The notes under the pieces: generated by a model
Told to the model about the DNA's origin: nothing
Seen by the model: the letters and a program-made list of their open reading frames with translations, nothing else
Databases searched by the model: none
Made by a program: the position numbers and the translations under genes
From: Falsiroseomonas sp.
GTDB lineage: Bacteria > Pseudomonadota > Alphaproteobacteria > Acetobacterales > Acetobacteraceae
Direction: 5' to 3'
Length of the DNA stretch: 64,000 nucleotides
Assembly: GCF_030695085.1 (NCBI RefSeq)
Contig: NZ_JAUYTS010000070.1
Coordinates: 1-64,000 of the forward strand
Part shown: positions 17,291-25,852 of the stretch, piece by piece
How positions within the stretch are numbered: the first letter of the stretch is position 1
Layout of the letters: each line of letters opens with the position of its first letter

Positions 17291-17832
17291 CCCGCCGCCT
17301 GCCGCGCACCCTGCGGCTCGACCCCTCCGATACCGTGATCTTCCCGGATGCGGCCGAGCCCGGCGAATGGGCGGTGCCCGGCGGCTTCGCCTTCTGGAAC
17401 GAGGCGCCGGAGGCGCTGTCCGGCAAGCGTCGCCAGGCGTTTCGTGGCGGCTTCCTCGGCCTCGCCTCCTTCGGCTGGTCGACGCTGGTGGAGGTGGCGG
17501 AGGCGACGGAGGCGCAGCATGCGGCGGCCCTGGCGGCACTCGCGCAGCACATCCGCGCCCAACACGGCGCCCCGGATGATGCGGCGGCGGAGGAAGCAGC
17601 GCGGGAGGAGCTGGGCTTTGCCGAAAGCCTCTGCGACCATCCGCCCGGCACCGTGCTGGCCCTGTCCCGCAGCATCGAGGATGGCCAGGTGAGGGAGCGT
17701 TTCCGCACCCTGCACCGGCGCGAGCAGCGGCACAGCCAGTTCACCAGCCTGCCGGTCTTTGCCGTGGTGGAGACCGAGGATGAGCCCGTGGAGCACCCCG
17801 ACCTGACATCCCTCGCCAGGCGCCAGCCATGA
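17287..17832 (+). CDS. DUF6505 family protein
   Basis: 181 residues, no signal peptide or membrane span. It starts MTRRLPRTLRLDPSDTVIFP, has the conserved EPGEWAVPGGFAFW and GKRRQAFRGGFLGLASFGWSTLVEV, and a middle acidic helical segment. To my knowledge proteins like this occur beside DUF6352, DUF3305 and DUF3306 genes in formate dehydrogenase clusters and have no assigned activity. It overlaps both neighbours by 4 bases (ATGA), so the products are probably made in fixed proportion. Confidence 0.8.
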   Translation: MTRRLPRTLRLDPSDTVIFPDAAEPGEWAVPGGFAFWNEAPEALSGKRRQAFRGGFLGLASFGWSTLVEVAEATEAQHAAALAALAQHIRAQHGAPDDAAAEEAAREELGFAESLCDHPPGTVLALSRSIEDGQVRERFRTLHRREQRHSQFTSLPVFAVVETEDEPVEHPDLTSLARRQP

Positions 17833-18875
17833 GCGCACCCCCTGGTCTGGCACCCGGCGATTTCTGGGTCGCCTCCGGCCATCACCTGTGCGACCGGGAC
17901 GAGCAGGGCCGCATCCTCGGCACGCCCGATCTCTGGCGCGCCTTTTGTGCGCGGCCGGAGCTGGTGCCGCCGGAGGAAGCCTGCCCGGCCGAACGCGCGC
18001 TGCATGCGGCGCTGCTGGCCGAGCCGATGCGCGCGGTGGCGCCGGCCGAACTGGAACGCCTGGCGGATGCGGATGCGCGGGAGAATTTCGCCGTCTTCCT
18101 CGGCTTCCGCGACCGGGTGGTGGCGCAGCCGAGCCTGGAGGCGGCCTGGCTCGACCTGTTCCGGGGCGGCGTGCAGGGCGTGCCGCCGATCTTCCTGCAG
18201 ATGCTGACCCATCTGGTGACCCGCGCCGCGCTGGAGGGGGTGGAGGACGCCTTCACGCTGCGCGCGGCGGAGCTGTTCTTCCGCCCGCAACGCGCCGCCA
18301 TCCACCACGGCGCGCTGCTGCTGGCGGATGAGGAATTCCTGGAGGCGCGCGGCGGCGATGGTGGCTTCGGGCCGCTGGGGCAATTGCTGGTGGAGGCCGG
18401 GTCGCCGCCCCGCGAAGTCGAGCTGGACGTGCTGTCGGAGGAGATGGCGCCGCTGTACCGCGGCCGGTCGGACGCGCATGACTTCGCCCTCGACATCGCC
18501 GAGAACCGCCCCGGTCAGCATGGCCTGGCCCGCGCGCTGGAACGCTTCATCGGCCATGTCATCGGCGAACAGGTGACGATCCGCCCGGTGCCGGTGATCG
18601 AGGACCACAACTGGACCTGGCATGTCGGCCTGGATGCGGAGGCGACGGGCATCGCCAATGATCTGTGGCAGGGGAAGAAAGTGAAGCAGGCGCGGCTGGC
18701 GCGCATCCTCTGGCTCGGCGTGCTGGAATTCGCCGAGGCCTCGCGCATTTTGCCGCGCGTCGCGGGCAAGCCGGTGTATCTGGCACTCGCCATGGATGCG
18801 GCCCAGAAGCTGCGGATGAAACCGCAGAACCTGGTCGCCGGCCTGCCGCTGCGGGCGCGGGAGAGCGGCGCGTGA
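17829..18875 (+). CDS. DUF6352 family protein
   Basis: 348 residues, cytoplasmic by appearance. Recognisable sections are the N-terminal DFWVASGHHLCDRDEQGR, the central TLRAAELFFRPQRAAIHHGALLLADEE, then DVLSEEMAPLYRGRSDAHDFALDI and a C-terminal HVGLDAEATGIANDLWQG. Several conserved His, Asp and Glu residues could bind metal, but no known catalytic motif is seen. It follows DUF6505 with a 4-base overlap. Association with formate dehydrogenase maturation is inferred from constant gene neighbourhood. Confidence 0.8.
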   Translation: MSAPPGLAPGDFWVASGHHLCDRDEQGRILGTPDLWRAFCARPELVPPEEACPAERALHAALLAEPMRAVAPAELERLADADARENFAVFLGFRDRVVAQPSLEAAWLDLFRGGVQGVPPIFLQMLTHLVTRAALEGVEDAFTLRAAELFFRPQRAAIHHGALLLADEEFLEARGGDGGFGPLGQLLVEAGSPPREVELDVLSEEMAPLYRGRSDAHDFALDIAENRPGQHGLARALERFIGHVIGEQVTIRPVPVIEDHNWTWHVGLDAEATGIANDLWQGKKVKQARLARILWLGVLEFAEASRILPRVAGKPVYLALAMDAAQKLRMKPQNLVAGLPLRARESGA

Positions 18876-18897
18876 CCCCCACCGCGGAGCGGCGCCC

Positions 18898-19419
18898 ATG
18901 ACCCGCACCCATAATCCGGACAGCCTTTTCATCCCGCTCGCCGTGCTGGTGGAACGCCGCCCCGGCGTGACCCGCTGGGCCGAATACGCCTGGCGCGCCG
19001 TGGAGGTGCTGGAGGAAGCCCCGGACCTGCTGCCCTGGACCGTGTTGCGGGAGGAGCCGGGCCGCACCGTGTTCTTCGCCGGAATCGCGGAGGTCGCGCT
19101 GTACCCGACTGACACCGACAATTACCGCCACAACCTCGCCTCCGCCCAACCGCTGGTCTGGGTGCTGCTGCGGCCGGCGGAGACGGTGAGCGGCTGGCGT
19201 TTGCAGACCGTGACCGCCGATCCGGGGGAGGCGCATCTCTATGCCGATGTCGGGCAGGATCTGCTGGAATCGCTGCCGCTGCCGCCGCGCCTGCATGCGG
19301 TGATGCAGGATTTCGTCGCCCGCCATCACAAGGAACGCGGCTTCTGGAAGCGCAAGCGCGACCAGGCGGACCCGGAAGCCCTGGCGCATCGCAGCCGGAT
19401 CGCGGAGCCGGACAAGTGA
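18898..19419 (+). CDS. DUF3305 family protein
   Basis: 173 residues. DUF3305 features are the start FIPLAVLVERRPGVTRWAEY, the VLREEPGRTVFFAGIAEV strand pair, YRHNLASAQPLVWVLLRP, and the basic C-terminal KERGFWKRKRDQADPEAL. It is small, soluble and without cysteine clusters. It starts 22 bases after DUF6352 behind GGAG, and its TGA overlaps the GTG start of DUF3306. The DUF3305-DUF3306 pair is a hallmark of alphaproteobacterial formate dehydrogenase loci; biochemical function unknown. Confidence 0.85.
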   Translation: MTRTHNPDSLFIPLAVLVERRPGVTRWAEYAWRAVEVLEEAPDLLPWTVLREEPGRTVFFAGIAEVALYPTDTDNYRHNLASAQPLVWVLLRPAETVSGWRLQTVTADPGEAHLYADVGQDLLESLPLPPRLHAVMQDFVARHHKERGFWKRKRDQADPEALAHRSRIAEPDK

Positions 19420-20042
19420 GCGGGCAGGAGGATGGCTTCCTCAGCCGCTGGTCCCGCCTGAAACGCCAGCCGGAGCCTGAGCCGGAGCGGGAGCCTGAGC
19501 CGCAGCGGGAGATCGAGCCGGATGCCCCGGCCGAAGCCGAGGTCACGCCGCCCGCGCCGCAGGCCTGCCCGATCCCCGGCGTGCCGGAGATCGACCTTTC
19601 GGCCTTGCCGCGCATCGAGGACCTGACCGAATCCAGCGATTTCAGCCTGTTCCTGCGCCCCGGCATTCCCACCGCGCTGCGCGGCGCGGCACTACGGCGG
19701 ATGTGGTCGCTGGACCCGACGATCCGCGACTTCATCGGCCCCGCCGATTATGCCTGGGACTACAACAACCCCGCCGGCATGCCGCCGGGCTTTTCGCTCG
19801 ATATCGGCGGCAAGCTGAAGGAACTGCTGGCCCAGGCGATCGGGGATCGACCCGAGACGCCGGAGGATGCGGCACCCGAGGCGCAGGAGGCGGCACCGCC
19901 CGAGGCCGAACCAACCCTGCTGGCCGAAGCCACGCCCGCCGAGCCGGTGGACCTGGGCGAAATGCAGGCCGAACCGGCCGAGGAAATGGCTCCCGAACCG
20001 GGGCAGCCACGGCGCCGCCATGGCGGCGCCCTGCCGGCCTGA
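19416..20042 (+). CDS. DUF3306 family protein
   Basis: 208 residues from a GTG start (19416) overlapping the DUF3305 stop. The N-terminus FLSRWSRLKRQP is followed by a Pro-Glu repeat region (about 25-50) that is probably disordered. The conserved core is IPGVPEIDLSALPRIEDLTESSDFSLFLRPGIPTALRGAALRRMW, then DPTIRDFIGPADYAWDYN. The C-terminus is again acidic and low in complexity. The order, a conserved clamp between disordered tails, suggests an adaptor or scaffold. This is inference only. Confidence 0.85.
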   Translation: MSGQEDGFLSRWSRLKRQPEPEPEREPEPQREIEPDAPAEAEVTPPAPQACPIPGVPEIDLSALPRIEDLTESSDFSLFLRPGIPTALRGAALRRMWSLDPTIRDFIGPADYAWDYNNPAGMPPGFSLDIGGKLKELLAQAIGDRPETPEDAAPEAQEAAPPEAEPTLLAEATPAEPVDLGEMQAEPAEEMAPEPGQPRRRHGGALPA

Positions 20043-20075
20043 AGGGCGCCTTCCGGGCGACCGGGCCTGAGAAGT

Positions 20076-20090
20076 TGAGAACGATTCGCA
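20076..20090. promoter_or_regulatory. Fur-like 7-1-7 inverted repeat upstream of torD/fdh
   Basis: TGAGAACGATTCGCA matches the Fur 7-1-7 consensus (TGATAATNATTATCA) at 11 of 14 positions. It lies in the AT-rich 161-base gap between DUF3306 and the TorD gene, just before TATAAA (20092-20097). Iron control of an iron-sulfur-rich enzyme is plausible but is not shown by this one site. Confidence 0.35.
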
Positions 20091-20203
20091 GTATAAAATC
20101 AAAGACTTGCCTAAAGCCGAGCTTTCCGCTTGGTTGGCTATCTATCGGGGATTGCTTGTGGCTGGGGAGCTGCGCGGTCACCATTTTGGGTACATTCGGC
20201 GGG

Positions 20204-20803
20204 ATGCAGGAAGAACAGGCGCAACTGGTTCTGGACCCCGTGGATGCGGAACGGGCGCGGCTGTTCGCGTTGCTCGGTCGCCTGCTTGGGGCCGCGCCGG
20301 ATGCCGGATTGCTGATCCGCATGCGCGCGCTGCGCGGCGAATCGGGTGAACTCGGGGTGGCCTATGGCGCCCTGGCGGAGGCCGCGGGCCGCACCGATGC
20401 CGCGGCGGCGGAGCAGGAATTCTTCAAGCTGTTCATCGGCGTCGGCCGCGGTGAGTTGCTGCCCTATGCCAGCTACTACCTGACCGGCTTCCTGCATGAA
20501 CGGCCACTGGCCGATCTGCGCGGCGATCTGGCCCGGCTTGGCATCCTGCGCGCCGAGGGCGTGGCGGAGCCGGAGGATCACATCGCCTTCCTGTGCGAGG
20601 CCTATGCCGGGCTGCTGGCCGGGGCGTTCCCGGGCGAGCCCGACGCGGCCCTGCCATTCTTCGCCCGTCACATCCGACCCTGGGCCGCACGCTTCTTCGC
20701 GGATCTGGAAAAGGCGGAGATGGCGGATTTCTATCGCGCGGTCGGGCGGCTCGGCCGCCTTGCCGTGGACATCGAGGCCGCCGCAGCGGATCTGCCGGCC
20801 TGA
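20204..20803 (+). CDS. TorD/DmsD-family formate dehydrogenase chaperone (FdhT-like)
   Basis: 199 residues, all-helical. The TorD family pattern is present: RARLFALLGRLLGAAPDAGL, AAEQEFFKLFIGVGRGELLPYASYYLTGFLHERPL and an EPEDHIAFLCEAYAGLL motif (ExxDH) near residue 125. Such chaperones bind the Tat signal of a molybdoenzyme and hold it until cofactor is inserted. Start ATG 20204 follows GCGGG; an ATG-containing upstream frame is not supported. It stands at the head of the structural formate dehydrogenase genes, after a 161-base gap that may hold its own promoter. Confidence 0.88.
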   Translation: MQEEQAQLVLDPVDAERARLFALLGRLLGAAPDAGLLIRMRALRGESGELGVAYGALAEAAGRTDAAAAEQEFFKLFIGVGRGELLPYASYYLTGFLHERPLADLRGDLARLGILRAEGVAEPEDHIAFLCEAYAGLLAGAFPGEPDAALPFFARHIRPWAARFFADLEKAEMADFYRAVGRLGRLAVDIEAAAADLPA

Positions 20804-20819
20804 ATTGGGGAGAGCCAAG

Positions 20820-21035
20820 ATGAGCGAACAGGCATCCGAAAAGCCGGCCCGTCGCGGTTTCCTGAAAGCCCTCGGGCTTGGCGCGGCGGTGGCCACGCCG
20901 GCTCTGGCGCAGCGCGCGGATACCGTGCCGTCGCGTGAGGCCCGCAAGGAAAACCAGGCGCAGCGCGTGGCCGCGCGGTACCAGCCGGATTCGGCCCATG
21001 TGCAGGCCTTCTACCGCACGAATCGTTACGAATAA
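20820..21035 (+). CDS. fdhX: Small Tat-signal protein of formate dehydrogenase (FdhX-like)
   Basis: 71 residues. It consists of a twin-arginine signal (ARRGFLKALGLGAAVATPAL) and a short polar tail ending RYQPDSAHVQAFYRTNRYE. This is the pattern of the small formate dehydrogenase-associated Tat peptide family found beside FdhA in Shewanella-type loci (FdhX). Its role is not known; a decoy or assembly factor for Tat export has been considered for such peptides. RBS GGGGAGAG precedes ATG 20820, and fdhA begins 18 bases after the stop. Confidence 0.85.
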   Translation: MSEQASEKPARRGFLKALGLGAAVATPALAQRADTVPSREARKENQAQRVAARYQPDSAHVQAFYRTNRYE

Positions 21036-21053
21036 GAATCGGGAGCACGCCAG

Positions 21054-23978
21054 ATGCTGATCAAGCGCTCCGAGGGCAAGGCCGCACGCCAGCGCCTTGC
21101 CGCGGCCTATCAGGGCCTTTCCTCCGGCGGGTTGGACCGCCGCAGCTTCCTGCGCCAGGCGGGCTTTGCCGGGGCGGGGCTTGCCGCGCTGGGCTCGCTA
21201 GGCGCCTCCCGCGCGCAGGCGGCACCGGGTGGTGCCATGGGTGTCCAGGACCACAGCCAGCCGGTCCAGCGCATCAAGAACATCTGCACCCATTGCTCGG
21301 TCGGCTGCAGCGTGACGGCGGAAGTGCAGAACGGCGTCTGGACCGGGCAGGAGCCCACCTGGGCCAGCCCGATCAACCGCGGCACGCATTGCGCCAAGGG
21401 CGCCTCGGTGCGCGAGCTTGTGCACGGCGACCGGCGCCTGAAATACCCGATGAAGCTGGTGGGCGGCCAGTGGCAGCGCCTGTCCTGGGACGTCGCGCTG
21501 ACCGAGATCGCCGACAAGATGATGACGATCCGGCAGGAATCCGGGCCGGACAGCATGTTCCTTCTGGGCAGCGCCAAGTTCAGCAATGAGGGCGCGTATC
21601 TGTTCCGCAAGTTCGCCGCCTTCTGGGGCACGAACAGCGTCGATCACCAGGCGCGCATCTGCCACTCCACCACGGTGGCCGGCGTTGCCAATACCTGGGG
21701 CTACGGCGCGCAGACCAATTCCTACAACGACATCCGCAATTCCAAGACCATGATCATCATGGGCGGAAATCCGGCGGAGGCGCATCCCGTTTCGCTGCAG
21801 CACGTGCTGTCGGGCAAGGAGCGCAACCGGGCCAACCTGATCGTCATCGACCCGCGCTTCACCCGCACGGCGGCGCATGCCAACGAATATGTCCGCATCC
21901 GCCCGGGCACGGACATCCCGATCATCTGGGGCATGCTGCACCACATCTTCGCCAATGGCTGGGAAGACAAGGAATTCATCGCCCAGCGCGTCTACGGCAT
22001 GGATGAGATCCGCGCCGAATGCGCGAAGTGGACGCCGGAGGAAGTGCAGCGCGTGACCGGCGTGCCCGGCCCGCAGCTCAAGAAGGTGGCGGAAGCCTTC
22101 GCGACGCAGAAGCCGTCCACGCTGATCTGGTGCATGGGCGCGACGCAGAAGACCGTCGGCACCGCCAATGTGCGCGCCTTCTCCATCCTGCTGCTGGCCA
22201 CCGGCAATGTCGGCAACAATGGCGGCGGCGCCAACATTTTCCGCGGCCATTGCAACGTGCAGGGCGCCACTGATTTCGGCCTCGATGTGACCACGCTGCC
22301 GGCCTATTACGGGCTGGACGAGAATGCCTGGCGCCATTGGTCGCGCGTCTGGAATGTCCGCTACGAGGACATGGTGCCGCGCTTCGACAGCCCGGCGATG
22401 ATGGGGACGCCCGGCATCCCCACCACCCGCTACTTCGACGCCATCACCCTGCCCAAGGACCAGATCCAGCAGCGCGACCGCCTGCGCGGCATGCTGGTGG
22501 TAGGCCATGGCGGCAACACCGTCACCCGCATGCCGGAAGCGGTGAAGGGGCTGGAGGCGCTGGACCTGCTGGTGGTCGCCGACCCGCACCCCACCACCTT
22601 CGCCGTGCTGGCCGACCGCAAGGAAAACACCTACCTCCTGCCCGCCACCACGCAGTTCGAATGCGATGGCAGCCGCAGCGCCTCCAACCGCTCCATCCAG
22701 TGGGGCGCGCGGATCGTCGCGCCGCTGTTCGAATCGAAGACCGACTATGAGCTGATGTACCGCCTGGCCGGCGCGCTGGATGGCGCGGCGGAACGAAAGG
22801 GCCTGCCGATCCGCATCCAGGCGGAGATGTTCAAGCCCTACGAGATCCGCAACAACGCGCCCACCGCCGAGAGCATCCTGCGGGAGATCAACCGCGGCTC
22901 GCTCAGCACCGGCTATTCCGGCCAGTCGCCGGAACGCCTGAAGCTGCACATGGAACACCAGGACAAGTTCGACCTGGTGACCCTGCGCGGCGCCGTGGGC
23001 AGCCCGGTGGAGAACGAGTTCTACGGCCTGCCCTGGCCCTGCTGGGGCACGCCGGAGATGAAGCACCCGGGCACGCACATCCTGTACAACACCAACCTGC
23101 ACGTGAAGAACGGCGGCGGCACCTTCCGCGCCCGCTTCGGCGTGGAGCGGGAAGGCAAGACGCTGCTGGCGGAAGGCTCCTACTCGCTGGGTTCCGAGAT
23201 CCAGGACGGCTACCCGGAATTCACCGTCGCCGTGCTGAAGCGCCTCGGCTGGTATGAGGAGCTGACGGAGGCGGAGCGCGGCTGGATCGAGGCCAATGGC
23301 GGCACCTTCTCCTGGGCCACCGACCTGTCCTGCGGCATCATCCGCGTGGCGATGGAACATGGCTGCGTGCCGTACGGCAATGCCAAGGCCCGCGCGGTCG
23401 CCTGGAACCTGCCGGACCCGGTGCCGGTGCATCGTGAGCCGATCTACACGCCGCGCACCGACCTGATCGCGCAGTACCCGACCCTGCCGGACCGCCGCGG
23501 TTTCCGCCTGCCGCATCTGGGCGTGACGGTGCAGAACCGCAGCCACCAGGTCGCCGGCGACTTCCCCATCATCCTCACCTCCGGCCGCCTGGTCGAGTAC
23601 GAGGGTGGCGGTGAGGAAACCCGCTCCAACAAGTGGCTCGCCGAGCTGCAGCAGGACATGTTCGTCGAGATCAACCCGGAGGACGCGGCCACCCGCAGCA
23701 TCCGCGACGGCCAGTTCGTCTGGGTGATGGGGCCGGAAAGCAATTCCCGCGTCCGGGTGAAGGCGCTGGTGACGGAACGCGTCGGCCGTGGCGTGGCATG
23801 GATGCCCTTCCACTTCGCCGGCTGGTTCCAGGGCGTGGACCAGCGCAGCAAATATCCGCAGGGCACGGACCCGATCGTGCTCGGCGAAAGCGTGAACGCG
23901 ATCACCACCTATGGCTACGATCCGGTGACCTTCATGCAGGAAACCAAGGTCACGCTCTGCCAGATCAGGAGTGCCTAA
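21054..23978 (+). CDS. fdhA: Formate dehydrogenase, catalytic molybdopterin subunit (Tat-exported, Cys type)
   Basis: 974 residues. It oxidises formate to CO2 at a bis-MGD Mo or W centre. A Tat signal is seen at 26-57 (LDRRSFLRQAGFAG, Arg29-Arg30). The 4Fe-4S ligands are Cys78, Cys81, Cys85 and Cys113 (CTHCSVGC ... GTHCAKG). The metal ligand is Cys203 in RICHSTTVAG, encoded by TGC at 21660, where E. coli FdnG has selenocysteine; so no selenium machinery is needed. The C-terminal molybdopterin dinucleotide-binding domain starts near 830 (FPIILTSGRLVEY). The gene lies between FdhX and the FdhB iron-sulfur subunit, which starts 3 bases after the stop. Confidence 0.96.
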   Translation: MLIKRSEGKAARQRLAAAYQGLSSGGLDRRSFLRQAGFAGAGLAALGSLGASRAQAAPGGAMGVQDHSQPVQRIKNICTHCSVGCSVTAEVQNGVWTGQEPTWASPINRGTHCAKGASVRELVHGDRRLKYPMKLVGGQWQRLSWDVALTEIADKMMTIRQESGPDSMFLLGSAKFSNEGAYLFRKFAAFWGTNSVDHQARICHSTTVAGVANTWGYGAQTNSYNDIRNSKTMIIMGGNPAEAHPVSLQHVLSGKERNRANLIVIDPRFTRTAAHANEYVRIRPGTDIPIIWGMLHHIFANGWEDKEFIAQRVYGMDEIRAECAKWTPEEVQRVTGVPGPQLKKVAEAFATQKPSTLIWCMGATQKTVGTANVRAFSILLLATGNVGNNGGGANIFRGHCNVQGATDFGLDVTTLPAYYGLDENAWRHWSRVWNVRYEDMVPRFDSPAMMGTPGIPTTRYFDAITLPKDQIQQRDRLRGMLVVGHGGNTVTRMPEAVKGLEALDLLVVADPHPTTFAVLADRKENTYLLPATTQFECDGSRSASNRSIQWGARIVAPLFESKTDYELMYRLAGALDGAAERKGLPIRIQAEMFKPYEIRNNAPTAESILREINRGSLSTGYSGQSPERLKLHMEHQDKFDLVTLRGAVGSPVENEFYGLPWPCWGTPEMKHPGTHILYNTNLHVKNGGGTFRARFGVEREGKTLLAEGSYSLGSEIQDGYPEFTVAVLKRLGWYEELTEAERGWIEANGGTFSWATDLSCGIIRVAMEHGCVPYGNAKARAVAWNLPDPVPVHREPIYTPRTDLIAQYPTLPDRRGFRLPHLGVTVQNRSHQVAGDFPIILTSGRLVEYEGGGEETRSNKWLAELQQDMFVEINPEDAATRSIRDGQFVWVMGPESNSRVRVKALVTERVGRGVAWMPFHFAGWFQGVDQRSKYPQGTDPIVLGESVNAITTYGYDPVTFMQETKVTLCQIRSA

Positions 23979-23980
23979 TC

Positions 23981-24577
23981 ATGGCGCGCATGAAGTTCCT
24001 CTGTGACAGCGACCGCTGCATCGAATGCAACGCCTGCGTCACCGCCTGCAAGAACGAGCATGAGGTGCCTTGGGGCATCAACCGCCGCCGCGTCGTCACC
24101 ATCAATGACGGCCGGCCCGGTGAGCGTTCGATCTCCATGGCCTGCATGCACTGCACCGATGCGCCCTGCGCCGCGGTCTGCCCCGTCAGTTGTTTCTACA
24201 CGACGGCGGATGCGATCGTGCTGCACGACAAGGATCTGTGCATCGGCTGCGGCTACTGCTTCTACGCCTGCCCGTTCGGCGCGCCGCAGTACCCGCGCGT
24301 CGGCAATTTCGGTGGCCGCGGCAAGATGGACAAATGCACCTACTGCGCCGGTGGGCCGCAGCAGGACAACACCATCGTCGAATACACCCAGTACGGCGCC
24401 AACCGCATCGCGGAAGGCAAGCTGCCGCTCTGCGCCGAGATGTGCAGCACCAAGGCGCTGCTGGCCGGTGATGGCGAGATGATCGCCACCATCTACCGTG
24501 AGCGTGTGCAGCAGCGCGGCTATGGCGCCGGTGCCTGGGGCTGGCATACGGCCTACCGTGAGACGGTGGCGATATGA
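23981..24577 (+). CDS. fdhB: Formate dehydrogenase, iron-sulfur (beta) subunit
   Basis: 198 residues with four 4Fe-4S clusters in the usual DmsB/FdnH order: CIECNACVTAC (13-23), CMHCTDAPCAAVCPVSC, CIGCGYCFYACPFG, and CTYC with a later CAEMC. It passes electrons from the catalytic subunit to the cytochrome. It has no signal of its own, so it is probably carried out with FdhA by Tat. Start ATG 23981 is preceded by AGGAG within the end of fdhA. It overlaps fdhC by 4 bases (ATGA). Confidence 0.95.
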   Translation: MARMKFLCDSDRCIECNACVTACKNEHEVPWGINRRRVVTINDGRPGERSISMACMHCTDAPCAAVCPVSCFYTTADAIVLHDKDLCIGCGYCFYACPFGAPQYPRVGNFGGRGKMDKCTYCAGGPQQDNTIVEYTQYGANRIAEGKLPLCAEMCSTKALLAGDGEMIATIYRERVQQRGYGAGAWGWHTAYRETVAI

Positions 24578-25773
24578 CCCGCTTCGCCCCCATCCTGGTC
24601 GCGGCACTGCTTCTGTCAGCGCCGGCCTTCGGGCAATCCCAGCCCGGTGCGCCGCCTGCCGGTGCGCCGGAGATCCAGGCGCCTGTGCCGGAGGTTGGGG
24701 CCGGCCGCGGCGGGCAGCCCGGCGGGCAGGTGCCGGACTCCACCATCGTGGGCGACACGCCCACCGGCACGCAGCCATCACCGGCGGCGGAGGCTGTCAC
24801 CGATCCGCAGCCGCGCCAGCCCTCCTTCGTGCCGCCGACCCCGGCACCCTTCAGCGACCGCGGCCAGCTCTCGGCCGAGGAGATGGAGCTTCAGGCGGCT
24901 CTGCGGGGTGAGCGTATCGGTGGCCGCATCACCATCCCCGACCGCCAGGCCGCCACGCTGATCCAGCCCGAGGGGCGGGATTGGCGCGATTTCCACAACC
25001 GCACGCTCACCTGGGTCGGCGGCGTCGCCGTGCTCGGGATGCTGGCGATCCTGGTGCTGTTCTTCCTGGTCAAGGGCCGCATGACAGTGGCGGCAGGCCC
25101 CGCGGGCCGCACCATCCAGCGCTTCAACCTGTTCGAACGGGTGGCGCATTGGATGACGGCGAGCAGCTTCATCGTGCTCGCTCTGTCCGGCCTGAACCTC
25201 ACCTTCGGCCGCTTCCTGCTGCTGCCGATCATCGGGCCGGAGGCGTTCACCGCCGTCAGCCTGTGGGGCAAGATCGCGCACAACTACCTGGCCTTCCCCT
25301 TCACCCTCGGCATCGTGCTGATGTTCCTGGTCTGGGTGCGGGACAACATCCCGGACCGGCTCGACCTCGCCTGGTTCAAGGCCGGCGGCGGCTTCATCGG
25401 CAAGGGGCATCCGGACGCCAAGCGCTTCAATGCCGGCCAGAAGCTGGTGTTCTGGATCACCGTGCTCGGCGGCACCGTCGTCGCCATCTCCGGCTATGTG
25501 CTGATCTTCCCCTTCGCCGTTACGGACATGTCCGGGCAGCAACTGGCGCACACCGTGCACGGCCTTCTCTCCGTGCTGATGATCGCCGTGATGCTGGGCC
25601 ACATCTATATCGGCTCGCTCGGCATGAAGGGCGCCTTCGATGCCATGGGTTCCGGCCAGGTGGATCTGAACTGGGCGAAGGAACACCATTCCCTGTGGGT
25701 GGAGGAGGAGCTGGAGAAGGCCCGCACCACCGTCGCGGGCCCCGCGGGTGCCCGACCGCTCGGCGCGGACTGA
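24574..25773 (+). CDS. fdhC: Formate dehydrogenase, cytochrome b556 (gamma) subunit
   Basis: 399 residues. A Sec signal (residues 1-20, ending SAPAFG) is followed by a Pro/Gly-rich periplasmic segment of about 120 residues. The rest is a membrane cytochrome b with about five spans (the first near 147-167). Heme-ligand candidates are His in ERVAHWMTAS, GKIAHNYL and AHTVHGLL with GHIYIGS. The subunit anchors FdhAB on the periplasmic face and delivers electrons to quinone. The long linker between signal and first membrane span is larger than in E. coli FdnI, but is common in the Shewanella-type FdhC group. Confidence 0.95.
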   Translation: MTRFAPILVAALLLSAPAFGQSQPGAPPAGAPEIQAPVPEVGAGRGGQPGGQVPDSTIVGDTPTGTQPSPAAEAVTDPQPRQPSFVPPTPAPFSDRGQLSAEEMELQAALRGERIGGRITIPDRQAATLIQPEGRDWRDFHNRTLTWVGGVAVLGMLAILVLFFLVKGRMTVAAGPAGRTIQRFNLFERVAHWMTASSFIVLALSGLNLTFGRFLLLPIIGPEAFTAVSLWGKIAHNYLAFPFTLGIVLMFLVWVRDNIPDRLDLAWFKAGGGFIGKGHPDAKRFNAGQKLVFWITVLGGTVVAISGYVLIFPFAVTDMSGQQLAHTVHGLLSVLMIAVMLGHIYIGSLGMKGAFDAMGSGQVDLNWAKEHHSLWVEEELEKARTTVAGPAGARPLGAD

Positions 25774-25797
25774 AGCGTCCCCCACTTGCCCAATCGG

Positions 25798-25826
25798 GGC
25801 CGGCCGTGGTGAAGCCACGGCCGGCC
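25798..25826 (+). terminator. Intrinsic-like terminator of the formate dehydrogenase operon
   Basis: GGCCGGCCGTGG-TGAAG-CCACGGCCGGCC is a perfect 12-bp stem with a 5-base loop, followed by the T-rich TCATTCATTT. It sits between fdhC and mobB, separating the enzyme operon from the cofactor genes. Confidence 0.8.
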
Positions 25827-25852
25827 TCATTCATTTCCAGGATCCCCCGACC

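Noticed and set aside
21054..23978. Selenocysteine (TGA) in the formate dehydrogenase gene
   Set aside because: The catalytic position is TGC and the frame is free of internal TGA.
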